Below, one piece after another: positions 1 through 7,290 of a DNA stretch of 17,554 bases. The number at the start of each line of letters is the position of its first letter. Position 1 is the stretch's first letter. Origin of the DNA: Bacteroidota bacterium (GTDB lineage: Bacteria; Bacteroidota; Bacteroidia; Chitinophagales; Chitinophagaceae); assembly GCA_028876035.1 (NCBI GenBank), contig JAGWTK010000031.1:1-17554 (forward strand), given 5' to 3'. The position numbers and the translations under genes are program-made. The notes beneath the pieces were generated by a model. That model had not been told where the DNA came from. It saw only the letters and a list, made by a program, of their open reading frames with translations, and did no database searches.

Positions 1-177
1 ATAATAACCTACGTCGAACTGGTGCCAGGGACTACCGCTGCTGGGGATACCCGATTCGTAAGCCTGTCCTTTTTGCGGATTTTTCGTGCCCTTTACAAAA
101 ATCTTTGCGATGGCCATACCGCCGGCTGAAAACGCAATGGCGGCGCAAACTAGCACAATCAGAGAAACGGCACCCAT
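1..177 (-). CDS. nuoA: NADH-quinone oxidoreductase subunit A, N-terminal part (cut by window edge)
   Basis: The 59 visible residues fit the start of NuoA, a small membrane subunit of respiratory complex I that sits by the quinone/proton-translocation junction. Residues 3-28 form one hydrophobic helix. A loop (KGTKNPQKGQ) follows, then Y-E-S-G-I at 40-44 and a G-S-P-W-H-Q-F-D-V-G-Y-Y run, which lines up with the conserved Y/F-E-C/S-G-I ... F-Y loop of the family. The rest, including the FDxE-containing second helix, lies outside the window. The ATG at 177 is the first ATG after an in-frame TAG 27 nt upstream, so the start is well bounded, although no clear ribosome binding site is seen. Further nuo genes should lie to the left. 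The assignment rests on this short loop motif and the helix, so it is probable rather than certain. Confidence 0.75.
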   Translation of the reverse strand, partial: MGAVSLIVLVCAAIAFSAGGMAIAKIFVKGTKNPQKGQAYESGIPSSGSPWHQFDVGYY

Positions 178-403
178 GGGCAAGACTGTTTTAGAACGAT
201 ACTAATATAGGAACTATAAATTAAACGCGATCCACATTTTATTCTGACAGCTATTAGTACCGCTACTGTCATTTATCAGGCGGATGATCGCATCTGCCCG
301 ATAGTTTCGTGACCTTTTTTCACTGTGCAAATTGGAATAAGATCGTGGTTGCCCTGGATTGCAGTACCCGATAAACGTAAAAGTTGAATACAAACGACAG
401 CCA
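178..403. other. Intergenic region between the sialidase-like gene and nuoA
   Basis: No coding sequence is convincing here. One imperfect hairpin (TGACAG at 245-250 with CTGTCA at 266-271, and inner TAG/CTA pairs) lies between the end of the sialidase-like gene and nuoA. It has no U-tract on the minus strand, so it is not a clear terminator. A weak -7-like element (TATATTAG on the minus strand) lies just upstream of nuoA, without a good partner. Confidence 0.4.
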
Positions 404-1450
404 TCAGTTCGCCAGCTTCTTCGGGTCAATAACCACGTGTTTGATCTTAACCCGGTTCCAGGTATATACAATATGTACCAGGCCGTCTTTGGATTGTATC
501 GCAGAGGGATAAGAAAATTCACCGGGCGTGTTTTCCAGGACAAGAACCATCTTCCAATGTATGCCGTCGGATGACAAGGCAATATTCAACGGTGTACGTG
601 CACCTCTCCCCTCATCTGCCCCGGGCGGCGGCTTTACATGGTTGTACACCATCAACTGGCGTTCATCCTTCAACGTTATTGCATCCAGTCCGGAGTTATT
701 GTTGGGCAATTCTGTTGGCACCACCGGCGACCAATGCAGACCGCCATCCCTGCTCCAGGCGGTATTCACCGTACTGTTCATGCTGCGGAATATGGCCTGC
801 AGGCGGCCGTTGCGGTAACTGAGTATACTGGGTTGTATGGCCGAAATCATTTTACCATCATTGAGGGGAACAGACTTTTTCCAATGTTTGCCCCAATCCT
901 TCGTGTATTCGAAATGCGATCGCCAGCCACTATCCTCGGTGCTCGACGGACAAACAAGAATTCCCTTAATGAGAACCGGCTTATTCTTAATAGGTCCCAG
1001 TATTCCCTTTGGCAAAGCCTCCGCGGGTCCCCAGTGCAGGCCATTGTCATTGGACCGTTTCATCCAGCCCGTCCATCCCTGTACGTTAGGTCCGATTTTA
1101 TAGAACAATAGCAGCGGTCCCCTGGGTTGCTGGTACAGCACCGGGTTATAACAGGCATAACGGGTACTATCATTGATACGACCGTCTGCTGCCATCACCG
1201 GTGTAGTCCAATGCCCGTTTTGATAATGGCTTACCCAAATATCCACGTCGGCATTCCCCTCCCCGCTCCCGCCAAACCAGGCAGCCACCATGCCAGCGGG
1301 TGTTTCCGCAATCGTGGCGGCATGACAAGATGTAAAAGAAGCACTGTCATAAATAAATTCAGCGGACACAATCGCATTTTGGCTATACGCTTCCGTTAAT
1401 GACAGGCAACTCACCAATAGGAACAGTCGAAACAAGAGGCGTGATGTCAT
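404..1450 (-). CDS. Secreted sialidase-like (BNR/Asp-box) beta-propeller protein
   Basis: A 348-residue exported protein of the predicted-neuraminidase type (COG4692-like). Residues 1-23 are a signal peptide (MTSRLLF, then a Leu-rich core and A-Y-S-Q), which decides the start; longer in-frame starts would bury it. Four Asp-box (S-x-D-x-G-x-x-W) motifs are visible: SNDNGLHW (133-140), TKDWGKHW (183-190), SRDGGLHW (233-240) and SSDGIHW (293-299), the repeats of a six-bladed propeller. The AAWFGGSGEGNADVDIW segment (56-72), NPVL...LFYKIG (102-120) and LGPIKNKPVL (151-160) match the signature blocks I know from COG4692 proteins. Such proteins act on glycans or related polysaccharides in the periplasm or outside the cell. 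The true substrate cannot be read from sequence, and a canonical FRIP sialidase motif is not seen. The neighbours are unrelated. Confidence 0.82.
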   Translation of the reverse strand: MTSRLLFRLFLLVSCLSLTEAYSQNAIVSAEFIYDSASFTSCHAATIAETPAGMVAAWFGGSGEGNADVDIWVSHYQNGHWTTPVMAADGRINDSTRYACYNPVLYQQPRGPLLLFYKIGPNVQGWTGWMKRSNDNGLHWGPAEALPKGILGPIKNKPVLIKGILVCPSSTEDSGWRSHFEYTKDWGKHWKKSVPLNDGKMISAIQPSILSYRNGRLQAIFRSMNSTVNTAWSRDGGLHWSPVVPTELPNNNSGLDAITLKDERQLMVYNHVKPPPGADEGRGARTPLNIALSSDGIHWKMVLVLENTPGEFSYPSAIQSKDGLVHIVYTWNRVKIKHVVIDPKKLAN

Positions 1451-1462
1451 ACTACACAATGT

Positions 1463-1501
1463 ATCAATTATTGATGGATGACCGAGTTCATTTTTTGAAC
1501 T
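1463..1501. promoter_or_regulatory. Two short palindromes just upstream of the sialidase-like gene
   Basis: ATCAAT-T-ATTGAT at 1463-1475 and AGTTCA-TTTTT-TGAACT at 1485-1501 are perfect inverted repeats, 13-51 nt upstream of the start codon of the sialidase-like gene. They could be operator sites or leader hairpins. The rest of the 242-bp gap up to 1692 holds nothing I can name. Confidence 0.3.
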
Positions 1502-1692
1502 ACACAAGTCCGTAAACCAGCCACTAAAACTGTTATGGCAAAACGAAAACAGCTTTTCCATTGCTTCGTGTTCTTTTATTTGGCCATCTGCAAGCGGGCA
1601 ATGCAAGGACGCTTTCTATTTTCGCCATCTGCTATAGCCAAACACCATTATGCCACCCCTTTTACGCAGCAAGGGTTTCAGCGGAACGACTG

Positions 1693-3417
1693 CTACATTC
1701 GATTTAGTTCTTCCAACAATGCCTTTCTTTTAGGATACTTCCGGCGGAGATCCTGGATCATCGCCTCTACGATATTTCCTGCGCCGAGTTTAATCATTCT
1801 TCTTAAATAACGGCAGGCTTGCTGATACCCTTTCCGATCGTTGCTATTATCCAAACGTTCAATAATTCGTTCTTTATAGAGTCCCGCAAGTTCGTTTGGA
1901 TAATCTTTCACCAGGTATTGCTCGTAGGCGTACACTCCTTCAAGACTAAGGTCCGCCTCCTTTACAAAATTGAGCAGATTCTCCCATTGTTGCTCCCAAA
2001 TAAATATCGTCGCAATTAACGCGGAGTCGCCGAAACGACTATGCTTCCTTACATCATTTACTAATTGACTCACAAAATTGGCCCATTCATTTGGCGGCAC
2101 ATTTGCCTTCAACATTTTGTAGTAACCCGCTTTCTCGTAAACAGATTGAACGAATAATATTCTGGCATATTCTACAATCTTTTGATTGTCCTTTTGTCTG
2201 CCTGCAATTACGAGGAGCCAGTCGTACCACCTCATGAGCAATCCCGGGCGGTCCTTTTTATCATATACTAATCCTTCTTTTGCAATTCGTATCGCCTTTG
2301 CAAAATCGCGCTTTGACAATGCATTTTTAATTACCGATTCCCTGATGTCTGGATTAGACAGATTGTGTTCGGCAAATGCATCTACCTCTTTCTCGCTCCT
2401 GAACCTGGACAGCACTTCCAGCAGTAGGGTCTTTGACTGCTCCGATTCAAAAGTTCCGGATTGTTTCCTTTTAAGCAGTGCAATCACAATATCGGCTTCC
2501 TCATCAGCCCGAATTAAATCCATCGCAACGTGGATCAATTGGAAATGCCAGTCCCAGCCTGCAAACCTGCCTGTTTCATGTGCCTGAATGCAGTATTGCA
2601 ATAACTGAATACGCGCTTCTTCCGGCAATGATTTATTGGACGCTATTTCCTGCAAGAGGTCCAACGACTGGAAAATGCAATCGCCCACGTCACCATTGCT
2701 ATCATCGGTAAACTGAAGCGCATCCGTCATCTCTTCGGCAATCGCACAGCACTGAAAAATGACGCTCTTATAGTTTTTCTGCGCGTATTGCTTATATGCC
2801 TGTTTGATCAGGCCAGATATCAATTTATGCACGTGCGATACCTCCACCCTATCGATGAATCCGTGACGACCGGCAGATTGCCTCAAAATTGATTTAACCT
2901 GCTCATTATAGAATTGTTGCGTTTCTTCTGCGTTATGATGTGCAAAAGAAGCCAGGAATACTTCCCTCAATATCCTGCTTGTTTTTGTATTCTCCAGGAT
3001 AAACGCCATCAATTCCTGGTGACTAACGGTGCTCAATATATGTTTAACCTGGTCTGCAACGGTCTTTGACTTTTTGCGTGGCTGGATGCTGGCTTTGTTC
3101 TTACCGCTCCTTTTTCTACTGCCCTCTTCCGCGGGATGCAGATCCAATTCATCCTGCTGCATATGAAATAGAACGGCCGCTACATGTTTGCAGACAGGCC
3201 CGGAATCGTAGGGACAATCGCAGGAGAAATCAGTAACAACTCCTTTGTTCACTTTGATTTGAACCGTATAGTCCACTGAACCCTCTACAATGGCCTCGTA
3301 GCATCCTTTCGAAATCTTTTCAAACGTGCGCACAGCACCACTTTTAAAATAGGACAAGCCGCGCTTCAGGATTGCTTCGTGAATATGCTGTTCAAACTGT
3401 TCAATTGGAAATTTCAT
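1693..3417 (-). CDS. SWIM zinc-finger domain protein
   Basis: A 574-residue cytoplasmic protein with an N-terminal SWIM zinc finger: C66-x-C68-P-Y-D-S-G-P-V-C76-x-H78, the CxCxnCxH pattern that defines the domain. A strongly basic, low-complexity linker follows (about residues 98-125, rich in K, R and S), then a roughly 440-residue helical region that looks like TPR or HEAT-type repeats and has no catalytic motif I recognise. SWIM domains generally mediate DNA or protein binding; the role of this stand-alone bacterial family is not established. The ATG at 3417 is preferred over a TTG 21 nt upstream. No Swi2/Snf2 helicase, a common partner of SWIM proteins, is encoded in the window. The gene is followed by 242 bp without coding sequence and seems to be transcribed alone. 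Confidence 0.85.
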   Translation of the reverse strand: MKFPIEQFEQHIHEAILKRGLSYFKSGAVRTFEKISKGCYEAIVEGSVDYTVQIKVNKGVVTDFSCDCPYDSGPVCKHVAAVLFHMQQDELDLHPAEEGSRKRSGKNKASIQPRKKSKTVADQVKHILSTVSHQELMAFILENTKTSRILREVFLASFAHHNAEETQQFYNEQVKSILRQSAGRHGFIDRVEVSHVHKLISGLIKQAYKQYAQKNYKSVIFQCCAIAEEMTDALQFTDDSNGDVGDCIFQSLDLLQEIASNKSLPEEARIQLLQYCIQAHETGRFAGWDWHFQLIHVAMDLIRADEEADIVIALLKRKQSGTFESEQSKTLLLEVLSRFRSEKEVDAFAEHNLSNPDIRESVIKNALSKRDFAKAIRIAKEGLVYDKKDRPGLLMRWYDWLLVIAGRQKDNQKIVEYARILFVQSVYEKAGYYKMLKANVPPNEWANFVSQLVNDVRKHSRFGDSALIATIFIWEQQWENLLNFVKEADLSLEGVYAYEQYLVKDYPNELAGLYKERIIERLDNSNDRKGYQQACRYLRRMIKLGAGNIVEAMIQDLRRKYPKRKALLEELNRM

Positions 3418-3571
3418 AGCTTCTATAATTAAAGGCAAATCATCGGAGCGGTTTCAAACGAAACCTTGCTCTTGTAATATTTTGGAAGTAGGTAAGTCAA
3501 CGTGAATTTCACTAAATTTAATCAGGGAGAAAAGCCGGGCTTGATCTACTGCACGTTCATCTTTTCTTGAA
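3418..3571. other. Intergenic, no recognised element
   Basis: This is the upstream region of the SWIM gene (minus strand). A run TTCGTTTG on the minus strand is close to the Bacteroidota -7 element but lacks a TTG at the right distance, so I do not call a promoter. The tRNA-derived fragment begins at 3572. Confidence 0.4.
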
Positions 3572-3597
3572 GACGCCCAATCAACGGAGCTAATTCG
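3572..3597 (-). pseudogene. tRNA-Ala 5' fragment (last remnant of the array)
   Basis: On the minus strand this reads GAATTAGCTCCGTTG...GGGCGTC, matching the acceptor 3'-most bases, the D-arm and the start of the anticodon arm of the tRNA-Ala copies further up the array. After it the sequence diverges and no anticodon or T-arm follows. It lies 178 bp from the same segment of the next unit and marks the distal end of a duplicated block. Confidence 0.6.
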
Positions 3598-3663
3598 CAA
3601 ACGCATACAAAAAAGCACAACAACCCTTCGATCATTTCGCCCTGTGTTGTAATCCGCACAAAT

Positions 3664-3695
3664 AAAAACCCGCCTTCGCTACAAGCTTCGGCGGG
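3664..3695 (-). terminator. Rho-independent terminator after the pseudo-tRNA
   Basis: The minus strand reads CCCGCC-gaaGCTTgTAGCgaa-GGCGGG followed by five U. It is the diverged counterpart of the terminator behind the intact tRNA-Ala. Confidence 0.75.
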
Positions 3696-3698
3696 CAA

Positions 3699-3777
3699 TG
3701 GTGGAGAATATCGGAGTCGAACCGACGACCTTCCCGACTGCCAGTCGGGACGCTCTCAGCTACTGAGCTAATTCGTG
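3699..3777 (-). pseudogene. tRNA-Ala-like pseudogene (GGC loop, 79 nt)
   Basis: Its D-arm, T-arm (GTCGG/CCGAT), 3' acceptor strand ATTCTCC and CCA are nearly identical to the intact tRNA-Ala. Two features argue against function. The 5' acceptor strand reads CACGAAT instead of GGGGAAT, so the three outermost pairs are lost. The anticodon arm is 19 nt (TCCCGA-CTGGCAG-TCGGGA) rather than the usual 17, giving at least six pairs. The loop would present GGC (Ala). It could be a dead copy, or a tRNA-like RNA with another role. Confidence 0.7.
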
Positions 3778-3784
3778 AACAAAT

Positions 3785-3819
3785 AAAAAAGCGAAACAAC
3801 CTTCCGATCATTTCGCTTT
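3785..3819 (-). terminator. A/T-flanked hairpin with U-tract within the tRNA repeat unit
   Basis: On the minus strand AAAGCGAAA (3811-3819) pairs perfectly over nine bases with TTTCGCTTT (3788-3796), and the pairing runs into TTTTTT. It could act as a second terminator, or in either direction. The matching spot in the distal unit (3609-3645) has lost most of this pairing. Confidence 0.55.
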
Positions 3820-3839
3820 GCGTTTTAATCCGCACTAAT

Positions 3840-3870
3840 AAAAAACCGCCTTCGCTATCAGCTTAGGCGG
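3840..3870 (-). terminator. Rho-independent terminator after tRNA-Ala
   Basis: The minus strand reads CCGCCT-aa-GCT-gat-AGC-ga-AGGCGG followed by six U, starting five bases after the tRNA CCA end. It should end transcription of the tRNA array. Confidence 0.8.
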
Positions 3871-3874
3871 GCGG

Positions 3875-3951
<77 letters not shown>

Positions 3952-4187
3952 ATTATTTCAAATTACTAGTTGAACCGACGACCTTCCCGACTGCAAGTCG
4001 GGACGCTCTAGCCAACTGAGCTAATTCCCCATTGTTTCAAATTACTAATTGAACCGACGACCTTCCCGACTGCAAGTCGGGACGCTCTAGCCAATTGAGC
4101 TAATTCCCCATTATTTCAACTTGTTATTGAACCGACGACCTTCCCGACTACCAGTCGGGACGCGCTGGCCAACGGAGCTAATTCCCC
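3952..4187 (-). repeat. Three tandem truncated tRNA-Ala-like units (79, 79 and 78 bp)
   Basis: Units 3952-4030, 4031-4109 and 4110-4187 each begin (minus strand) with GGGGAATTAGCTC, have a complete D-arm and a 19-nt anticodon hairpin TCCCGA-loop-TCGGGA, and run through the variable loop and 5' half of the T-arm (AGGTCGTCGGTTCAA). They then switch to an A/T-rich tail of about 20 nt (for example AGTAATTTGAAATAATG) in place of the T-stem 3' half and acceptor 3' strand, so none can fold into a tRNA. The two units nearest the intact gene would present UGC (Ala) in the loop; the third, first transcribed, has GGU (a Thr anticodon) and more substitutions. The units abut exactly, with no spacers. Confidence 0.85.
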
Positions 4188-4207
4188 TTTTTAAAACGGA
4201 CAAACCG

Positions 4208-4256
4208 CTTACCCTACACCTCTTACCTCTTATCTCTTGCCTCTCACCCCTCCCCC
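4208..4256. repeat. Heptanucleotide repeat tract (CTTACCN type)
   Basis: Seven consecutive 7-nt units with the plus-strand form CTTACCC, TACACCT, CTTACCT, CTTATCT, CTTGCCT, CTCACCC, CTCCCCC. It is flanked by CCG on the left and lies between the tRNA array and its candidate promoter, so it would be a purine-rich leader of the array transcript. The same family recurs at 17270-17367. Confidence 0.7.
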
Positions 4257-4265
4257 GCCGGGCTG

Positions 4266-4295
4266 CAAATATATAAGAATTTTGAACCCGTCAAA
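4266..4295 (-). promoter_or_regulatory. Candidate Bacteroidota-type promoter for the tRNA-Ala array
   Basis: On the minus strand TTTG (4292-4295) is followed after 18 nt by TATATTTG (4266-4273), a perfect TAnnTTTG -7 element. Transcription would begin near 4259, about 70 nt before the first tRNA-like unit. The position and match are good; the spacing is slightly short of the usual 19-21. Confidence 0.55.
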
Positions 4296-4351
4296 CATTT
4301 TTGCAGGGCCTTCTGTTCTTGGATTATATTAGTCGCTGAAAATTTTTTTGT

Positions 4352-4522
4352 ATGGGTGTATGGCAGCAAATCGCAGAGTATCTCTACCTGAAAAAAAAGG
4401 ACCCGAATGCGCCAAAAAGCAGGTGGATGAGCTATATGCATGGCATCAACCGCATCAGCCTGCTGATGTTCCTGTTCGCGATCGTCGTAATCATCATCAA
4501 GCTGATCATCCGTAAACACTAG
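4352..4522 (+). CDS. Small membrane protein of DUF6728 type
   Basis: A 56-residue protein beginning MGVWQQIAEYLYLKKKDPNA. An amphipathic, Lys-rich N-terminal part contains a conserved-looking D-P-N-x-P-K-x-R-W-M block (17-26) and a M-H-G-I-N-R-I-S stretch (29-36). One transmembrane helix follows at about 37-53, with a basic tail, KLIIRKH. From memory this matches a short conserved Bacteroidota family (DUF6728) of unknown function; I could not verify it. The basic flank after the helix and the charged N-terminus leave topology open. It ends in TAG at 4520-4522, sharing the CTAG palindrome with the stop codon of lpxB on the other strand, so the two genes converge with a 4-nt overlap. Only an A/T-rich leader precedes the ATG. 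Its size may cause annotation tools to miss it. Confidence 0.82.
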   Translation: MGVWQQIAEYLYLKKKDPNAPKSRWMSYMHGINRISLLMFLFAIVVIIIKLIIRKH

Positions 4523-5625
4523 CCCCTTGCAAAGGCGACGATTTCCCTGGCCGCATTGGCCGATGCCGCCCCGCCTTCGCTGAGTAATTTTTTCAGGCTG
4601 GTATAGTCAGCAAACAATGCCTTCCGCCGGGTATCATTAAAGAGTAAGTCCTGCAATTCCCTCCGCAGGTTATCCGTATTAAGTTCGTCCTGGATCAATT
4701 CCTTCACTACCGGCTTGTCCATGATCAGGTTTACCAGGGAAATGTATTTCACTTTAATCAACCTTTTCCCGATTTGATAAGAAATCGGGCTTCCTTTGTA
4801 GCACACGACTTCAGGCACCCCAAACAAGGCTGTTTCTAATGTGGCTGTCCCACTGGTGACCATCGCAGCTTTTGACTGGCGAAGCAGTTGATAGGTTTGT
4901 CCGCTTACCGCCGATACATTCCCGTGATCCTTCATCAACATTTCATACAAGGCATCATCCTGTGCGGGTGCTTTTGCTACGATAAACTGGTAGTCCGGGA
5001 AAAATGCAGCTACCGAAAGCATGATGGGAAGTTTGATCATTATTTCCTGCTTCCGGCTGCCCGGCAACAAGGCAATGATGGGGCGGTGAGGCAATGAATT
5101 GACAACAGGTGCTGCCAATGTCTTATCAACTACCTCAACCAATGGATGTCCTACATATTGTGCGGTGTATTGCCATTTCTTATAAAAGGCTTCTTCAAAG
5201 GGCAGGATGACCAGCATCTTGTCTACATACTTTTTTATGGCGTGTACTCTCCCCTCTTTCCAGGCCCAGATCTGCGGAGAGATATAGTAAATCACGCGCA
5301 TGCCCTGTAGCTTAGCCCATTTTGCAATGCGCATATTAAAACCAGGATAATCCACCAGTACCAGGACATCCGGCTTGAATTCGGCAATGTCTTTTTTACA
5401 AAAACGCAGGTTAGCCATGATTGCAGGAAGGTTCCGGACCACTTCGATAAATCCCATAAAGGCTAACTCCCGGTAATGCTTTACAACGGTGGCGCCCGCT
5501 TCCTGCATCAGATCGCCACCCCATGCCCGGATAGAAGCGTCTGTGTCCAATTGACGGATCGACCGTATAAGATTGCTTCCATGCAAATCACCCGAAGCTT
5601 CACCTGCTATAATGTAATAACGCAT
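4519..5625 (-). CDS. lpxB: Lipid-A-disaccharide synthase
   Basis: A 368-residue GT19-family enzyme that joins UDP-2,3-diacylglucosamine and lipid X into the lipid A disaccharide at the inner face of the cytoplasmic membrane. Visible landmarks are GEASGDLHG (8-16), V-D-Y-P-G-F-N with Asp92 in the position of the proposed catalytic acid, YYISPQIWAWKEGRVHAIKK (113-132), the donor-site LLPGSRKQEI (186-195), TSGTATLE (258-265) and L-V-N299-L. The length is normal for the family. The ATG at 5625 is chosen because MRYYIIAGEASGD is the conserved N-terminus; a TTG 24 nt upstream would add eight non-conserved residues. It follows lptG by 52 nt on the same strand, so the two lipopolysaccharide genes are probably cotranscribed. 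Together they show that this is a Gram-negative cell with an LPS outer membrane. Confidence 0.97.
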   Translation of the reverse strand: MRYYIIAGEASGDLHGSNLIRSIRQLDTDASIRAWGGDLMQEAGATVVKHYRELAFMGFIEVVRNLPAIMANLRFCKKDIAEFKPDVLVLVDYPGFNMRIAKWAKLQGMRVIYYISPQIWAWKEGRVHAIKKYVDKMLVILPFEEAFYKKWQYTAQYVGHPLVEVVDKTLAAPVVNSLPHRPIIALLPGSRKQEIMIKLPIMLSVAAFFPDYQFIVAKAPAQDDALYEMLMKDHGNVSAVSGQTYQLLRQSKAAMVTSGTATLETALFGVPEVVCYKGSPISYQIGKRLIKVKYISLVNLIMDKPVVKELIQDELNTDNLRRELQDLLFNDTRRKALFADYTSLKKLLSEGGAASANAAREIVAFARG

Positions 5626-5677
5626 GGTATTGCCAGTTTTCGAACACAAATTAATTGCTGGTCCGTATTAAATATTA

Positions 5678-6769
5678 TTATTTAGGCGCTTTGCGATAAA
5701 CGCCAAAGGTGACAACTGTAAAAATCAGGTTGGGTATCCACGCTGCCAGCATCGGGTGCAAATTACCCTTGCTCGAGAATACAATGGAAAAACGGTCCAT
5801 GATCACAAATACGGCGGCAGCTACAATGCCAAATGCCAGGTGCAGTCCGCGGCCGCCCCTGGTTTTTCGGCTGGCTACCACTGCACCTAATAAAGTGAGG
5901 ATGATAACTGAAACGGGTGTGGCAAAGCGCCGGTAATATTCCACTTTATAGGTATTCAATCCTTCAGTGCCCCGCATTTCTTCCGCATGAATGAACTCCT
6001 TCAGTTCAGGTGTAGTGAGTTTGTCTTTCAGGTATTCATCGCGGCGCAGATCTTTGGGCGTAATGGAGAGTTTCAGATCCATCAGCGGCACCTCCTTCAC
6101 CGTTTCCTTCAGTCCGTTTATCTCGCGCTCGATCGCATTTTGAACTTTCCAGATATGCTTTGCAGTGTCCCACTTCAATGACTCCCCACGCAGATTGTAA
6201 AAGACTTTATTGCCCCGCAACTTTTGTAAGAAAAAGCCGCCCGACATTTTGGTAGTGGTATCATAATAACGAATGGCGATATAAGTATTCGTATCTGATT
6301 TCAGGTAAAACGTGTTGGCGCCACCCTGGCTCGCATAGTAAGAACTGTTGTTGTCGATATACCTGAGCTGGAAATCGCTCCTGATACCATTGCCCCGCGG
6401 AAAAACATACATATTACAATACAGCAGCAATGCGCCCAGCATGATGGAACCCGCAAAATAGGGACGGAGAAAGCGCCGGTAACGGACCCCGTTCGCAAGG
6501 ATGGCAACGATCTCGGAACGCCCGGCCAGTTTCGACGTAAAATAGATGACGGCAATGAATACCATCAACGGGAATATCATCGAAATGATAAAGGGCACAA
6601 AACCAATATAATATTTGGTAATGATTTCGGAACTGGTAAGGCCCGACTTAACAAAGTCATCGGCTTTTTCGCTGCTGTCGATTACAACGGATATAACGGT
6701 TAGCGCGAGAATCGTAAACACAAAGGTGACCAGGAAATTGCGGATGATATAGCGGTCAAGAATCTTCAT
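5678..6769 (-). CDS. LptF/LptG-family LPS export permease
   Basis: A 363-residue inner-membrane permease of the YjgP/YjgQ family, which with LptB extracts LPS and passes it to the periplasmic Lpt bridge. It opens with MKILDRYIIRNFLVTF, typical for the family (K-x-L-D-R-Y-x-x-x-x-F). Three helices lie in the N-terminal third (about 12-30, 53-78, 98-118), a large periplasmic beta-jellyroll at about 120-280, and three helices at about 285-303, 310-330 and 338-358. The helix-loop segment R-S-E-I-V-A-I-L-A-N-G (84-94) is the coupling region found in these permeases. The ATG at 6769 is unambiguous. The sequence alone does not separate LptF from LptG with certainty, though the short form is closer to LptG. 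It lies directly upstream of lpxB. Confidence 0.93.
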   Translation of the reverse strand: MKILDRYIIRNFLVTFVFTILALTVISVVIDSSEKADDFVKSGLTSSEIITKYYIGFVPFIISMIFPLMVFIAVIYFTSKLAGRSEIVAILANGVRYRRFLRPYFAGSIMLGALLLYCNMYVFPRGNGIRSDFQLRYIDNNSSYYASQGGANTFYLKSDTNTYIAIRYYDTTTKMSGGFFLQKLRGNKVFYNLRGESLKWDTAKHIWKVQNAIEREINGLKETVKEVPLMDLKLSITPKDLRRDEYLKDKLTTPELKEFIHAEEMRGTEGLNTYKVEYYRRFATPVSVIILTLLGAVVASRKTRGGRGLHLAFGIVAAAVFVIMDRFSIVFSSKGNLHPMLAAWIPNLIFTVVTFGVYRKAPK

Positions 6770-6859
6770 GTGTGCTGGCGGGCAAAAGTAGCGGAATTTT
6801 TGTTGTGGATAAGTTATAACAAAGCAGTGGTACAGCCTTATTCAATCAGGAAATTCAAT

Positions 6860-6867
6860 TATATTTG
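6860..6867 (+). promoter_or_regulatory. Candidate -7 element upstream of the small membrane protein
   Basis: TATATTTG matches TAnnTTTG exactly. It lies in the 173-bp divergent region between lptG and the plus-strand gene starting at 6943. I see no clear TTG partner 19-21 nt upstream, so this is weak. The implied leader is about 70 nt. Confidence 0.3.
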
Positions 6868-6942
6868 GCGTTTATAGATGCCAGAAAGAAACGGGCATTT
6901 GAAACCTTAACCCCCCGCTGCCCTCCAGTAAATCGATTACGG

Positions 6943-7287
6943 ATGAAGAGAAACACCAAGCCTGCAGATTCGGCCGCCACCCAAGGCGGAATCGCATCTG
7001 TACTCAAAAAATACCGCTGGGTGATATATTGGTGCCTGTTTCATGTTTGCGCGCTGGTGCTGTCCTATAAAGAAGTAAGGTTTTTTAATACTGCAGGTGA
7101 ACCAAAGACCGATCGCTTCTGGCCCTTCGTAAAATTTACCTTCCCTTATTTTCTGCCCGACGATAATACCACCTACTTCAAGTTCAATGGATTTTTTACG
7201 CAGTACGACTGGACTGAATTTTCTTTCTACACCGGGGTCGTGATTTTCGGTATCATCCTGGTGCATGTGTACCGTCAGTCGGAATAA
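6943..7287 (+). CDS. Hypothetical two-helix membrane protein
   Basis: A 114-residue protein I do not recognise. A basic N-terminus with S/T/A-rich residues (1-23, ending KKYR) leads into a hydrophobic helix at about 27-43. A roughly 50-residue loop rich in aromatic residues and Asp follows (48-93, with F-W-P-F, F-P-Y-F and Y-D-W-T-E-F), then a second helix at about 96-110 and a short tail. With positive charges before helix 1, the aromatic loop is probably periplasmic and both ends cytoplasmic (inference from the positive-inside rule). The ATG at 6943 is preferred to a TTG at 6865 that would overlap the candidate promoter. It ends three bases before the stop codon of the convergent tgt. Divergent from lptG, it may share that regulatory region, but nothing shows a functional link. 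Confidence 0.75.
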   Translation: MKRNTKPADSAATQGGIASVLKKYRWVIYWCLFHVCALVLSYKEVRFFNTAGEPKTDRFWPFVKFTFPYFLPDDNTTYFKFNGFFTQYDWTEFSFYTGVVIFGIILVHVYRQSE

Positions 7288-7290
7288 CGC

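Noticed and set aside
214..582. 122-codon minus-strand frame at the end of the sialidase-like gene
   Set aside because: It overlaps that gene in another frame and extends into the gap with no motif or signal.
3632..3835. 67-codon minus-strand reading frame through the pseudo-tRNA
   Set aside because: It runs through two terminator hairpins and the whole tRNA-like sequence; its peptide is just translated tRNA. Kept only as a possible relic in the findings.
3952..4187. CRISPR-like array
   Set aside because: The 79-bp units abut with no unique spacers and are clearly tRNA-Ala-derived; no cas genes are present.
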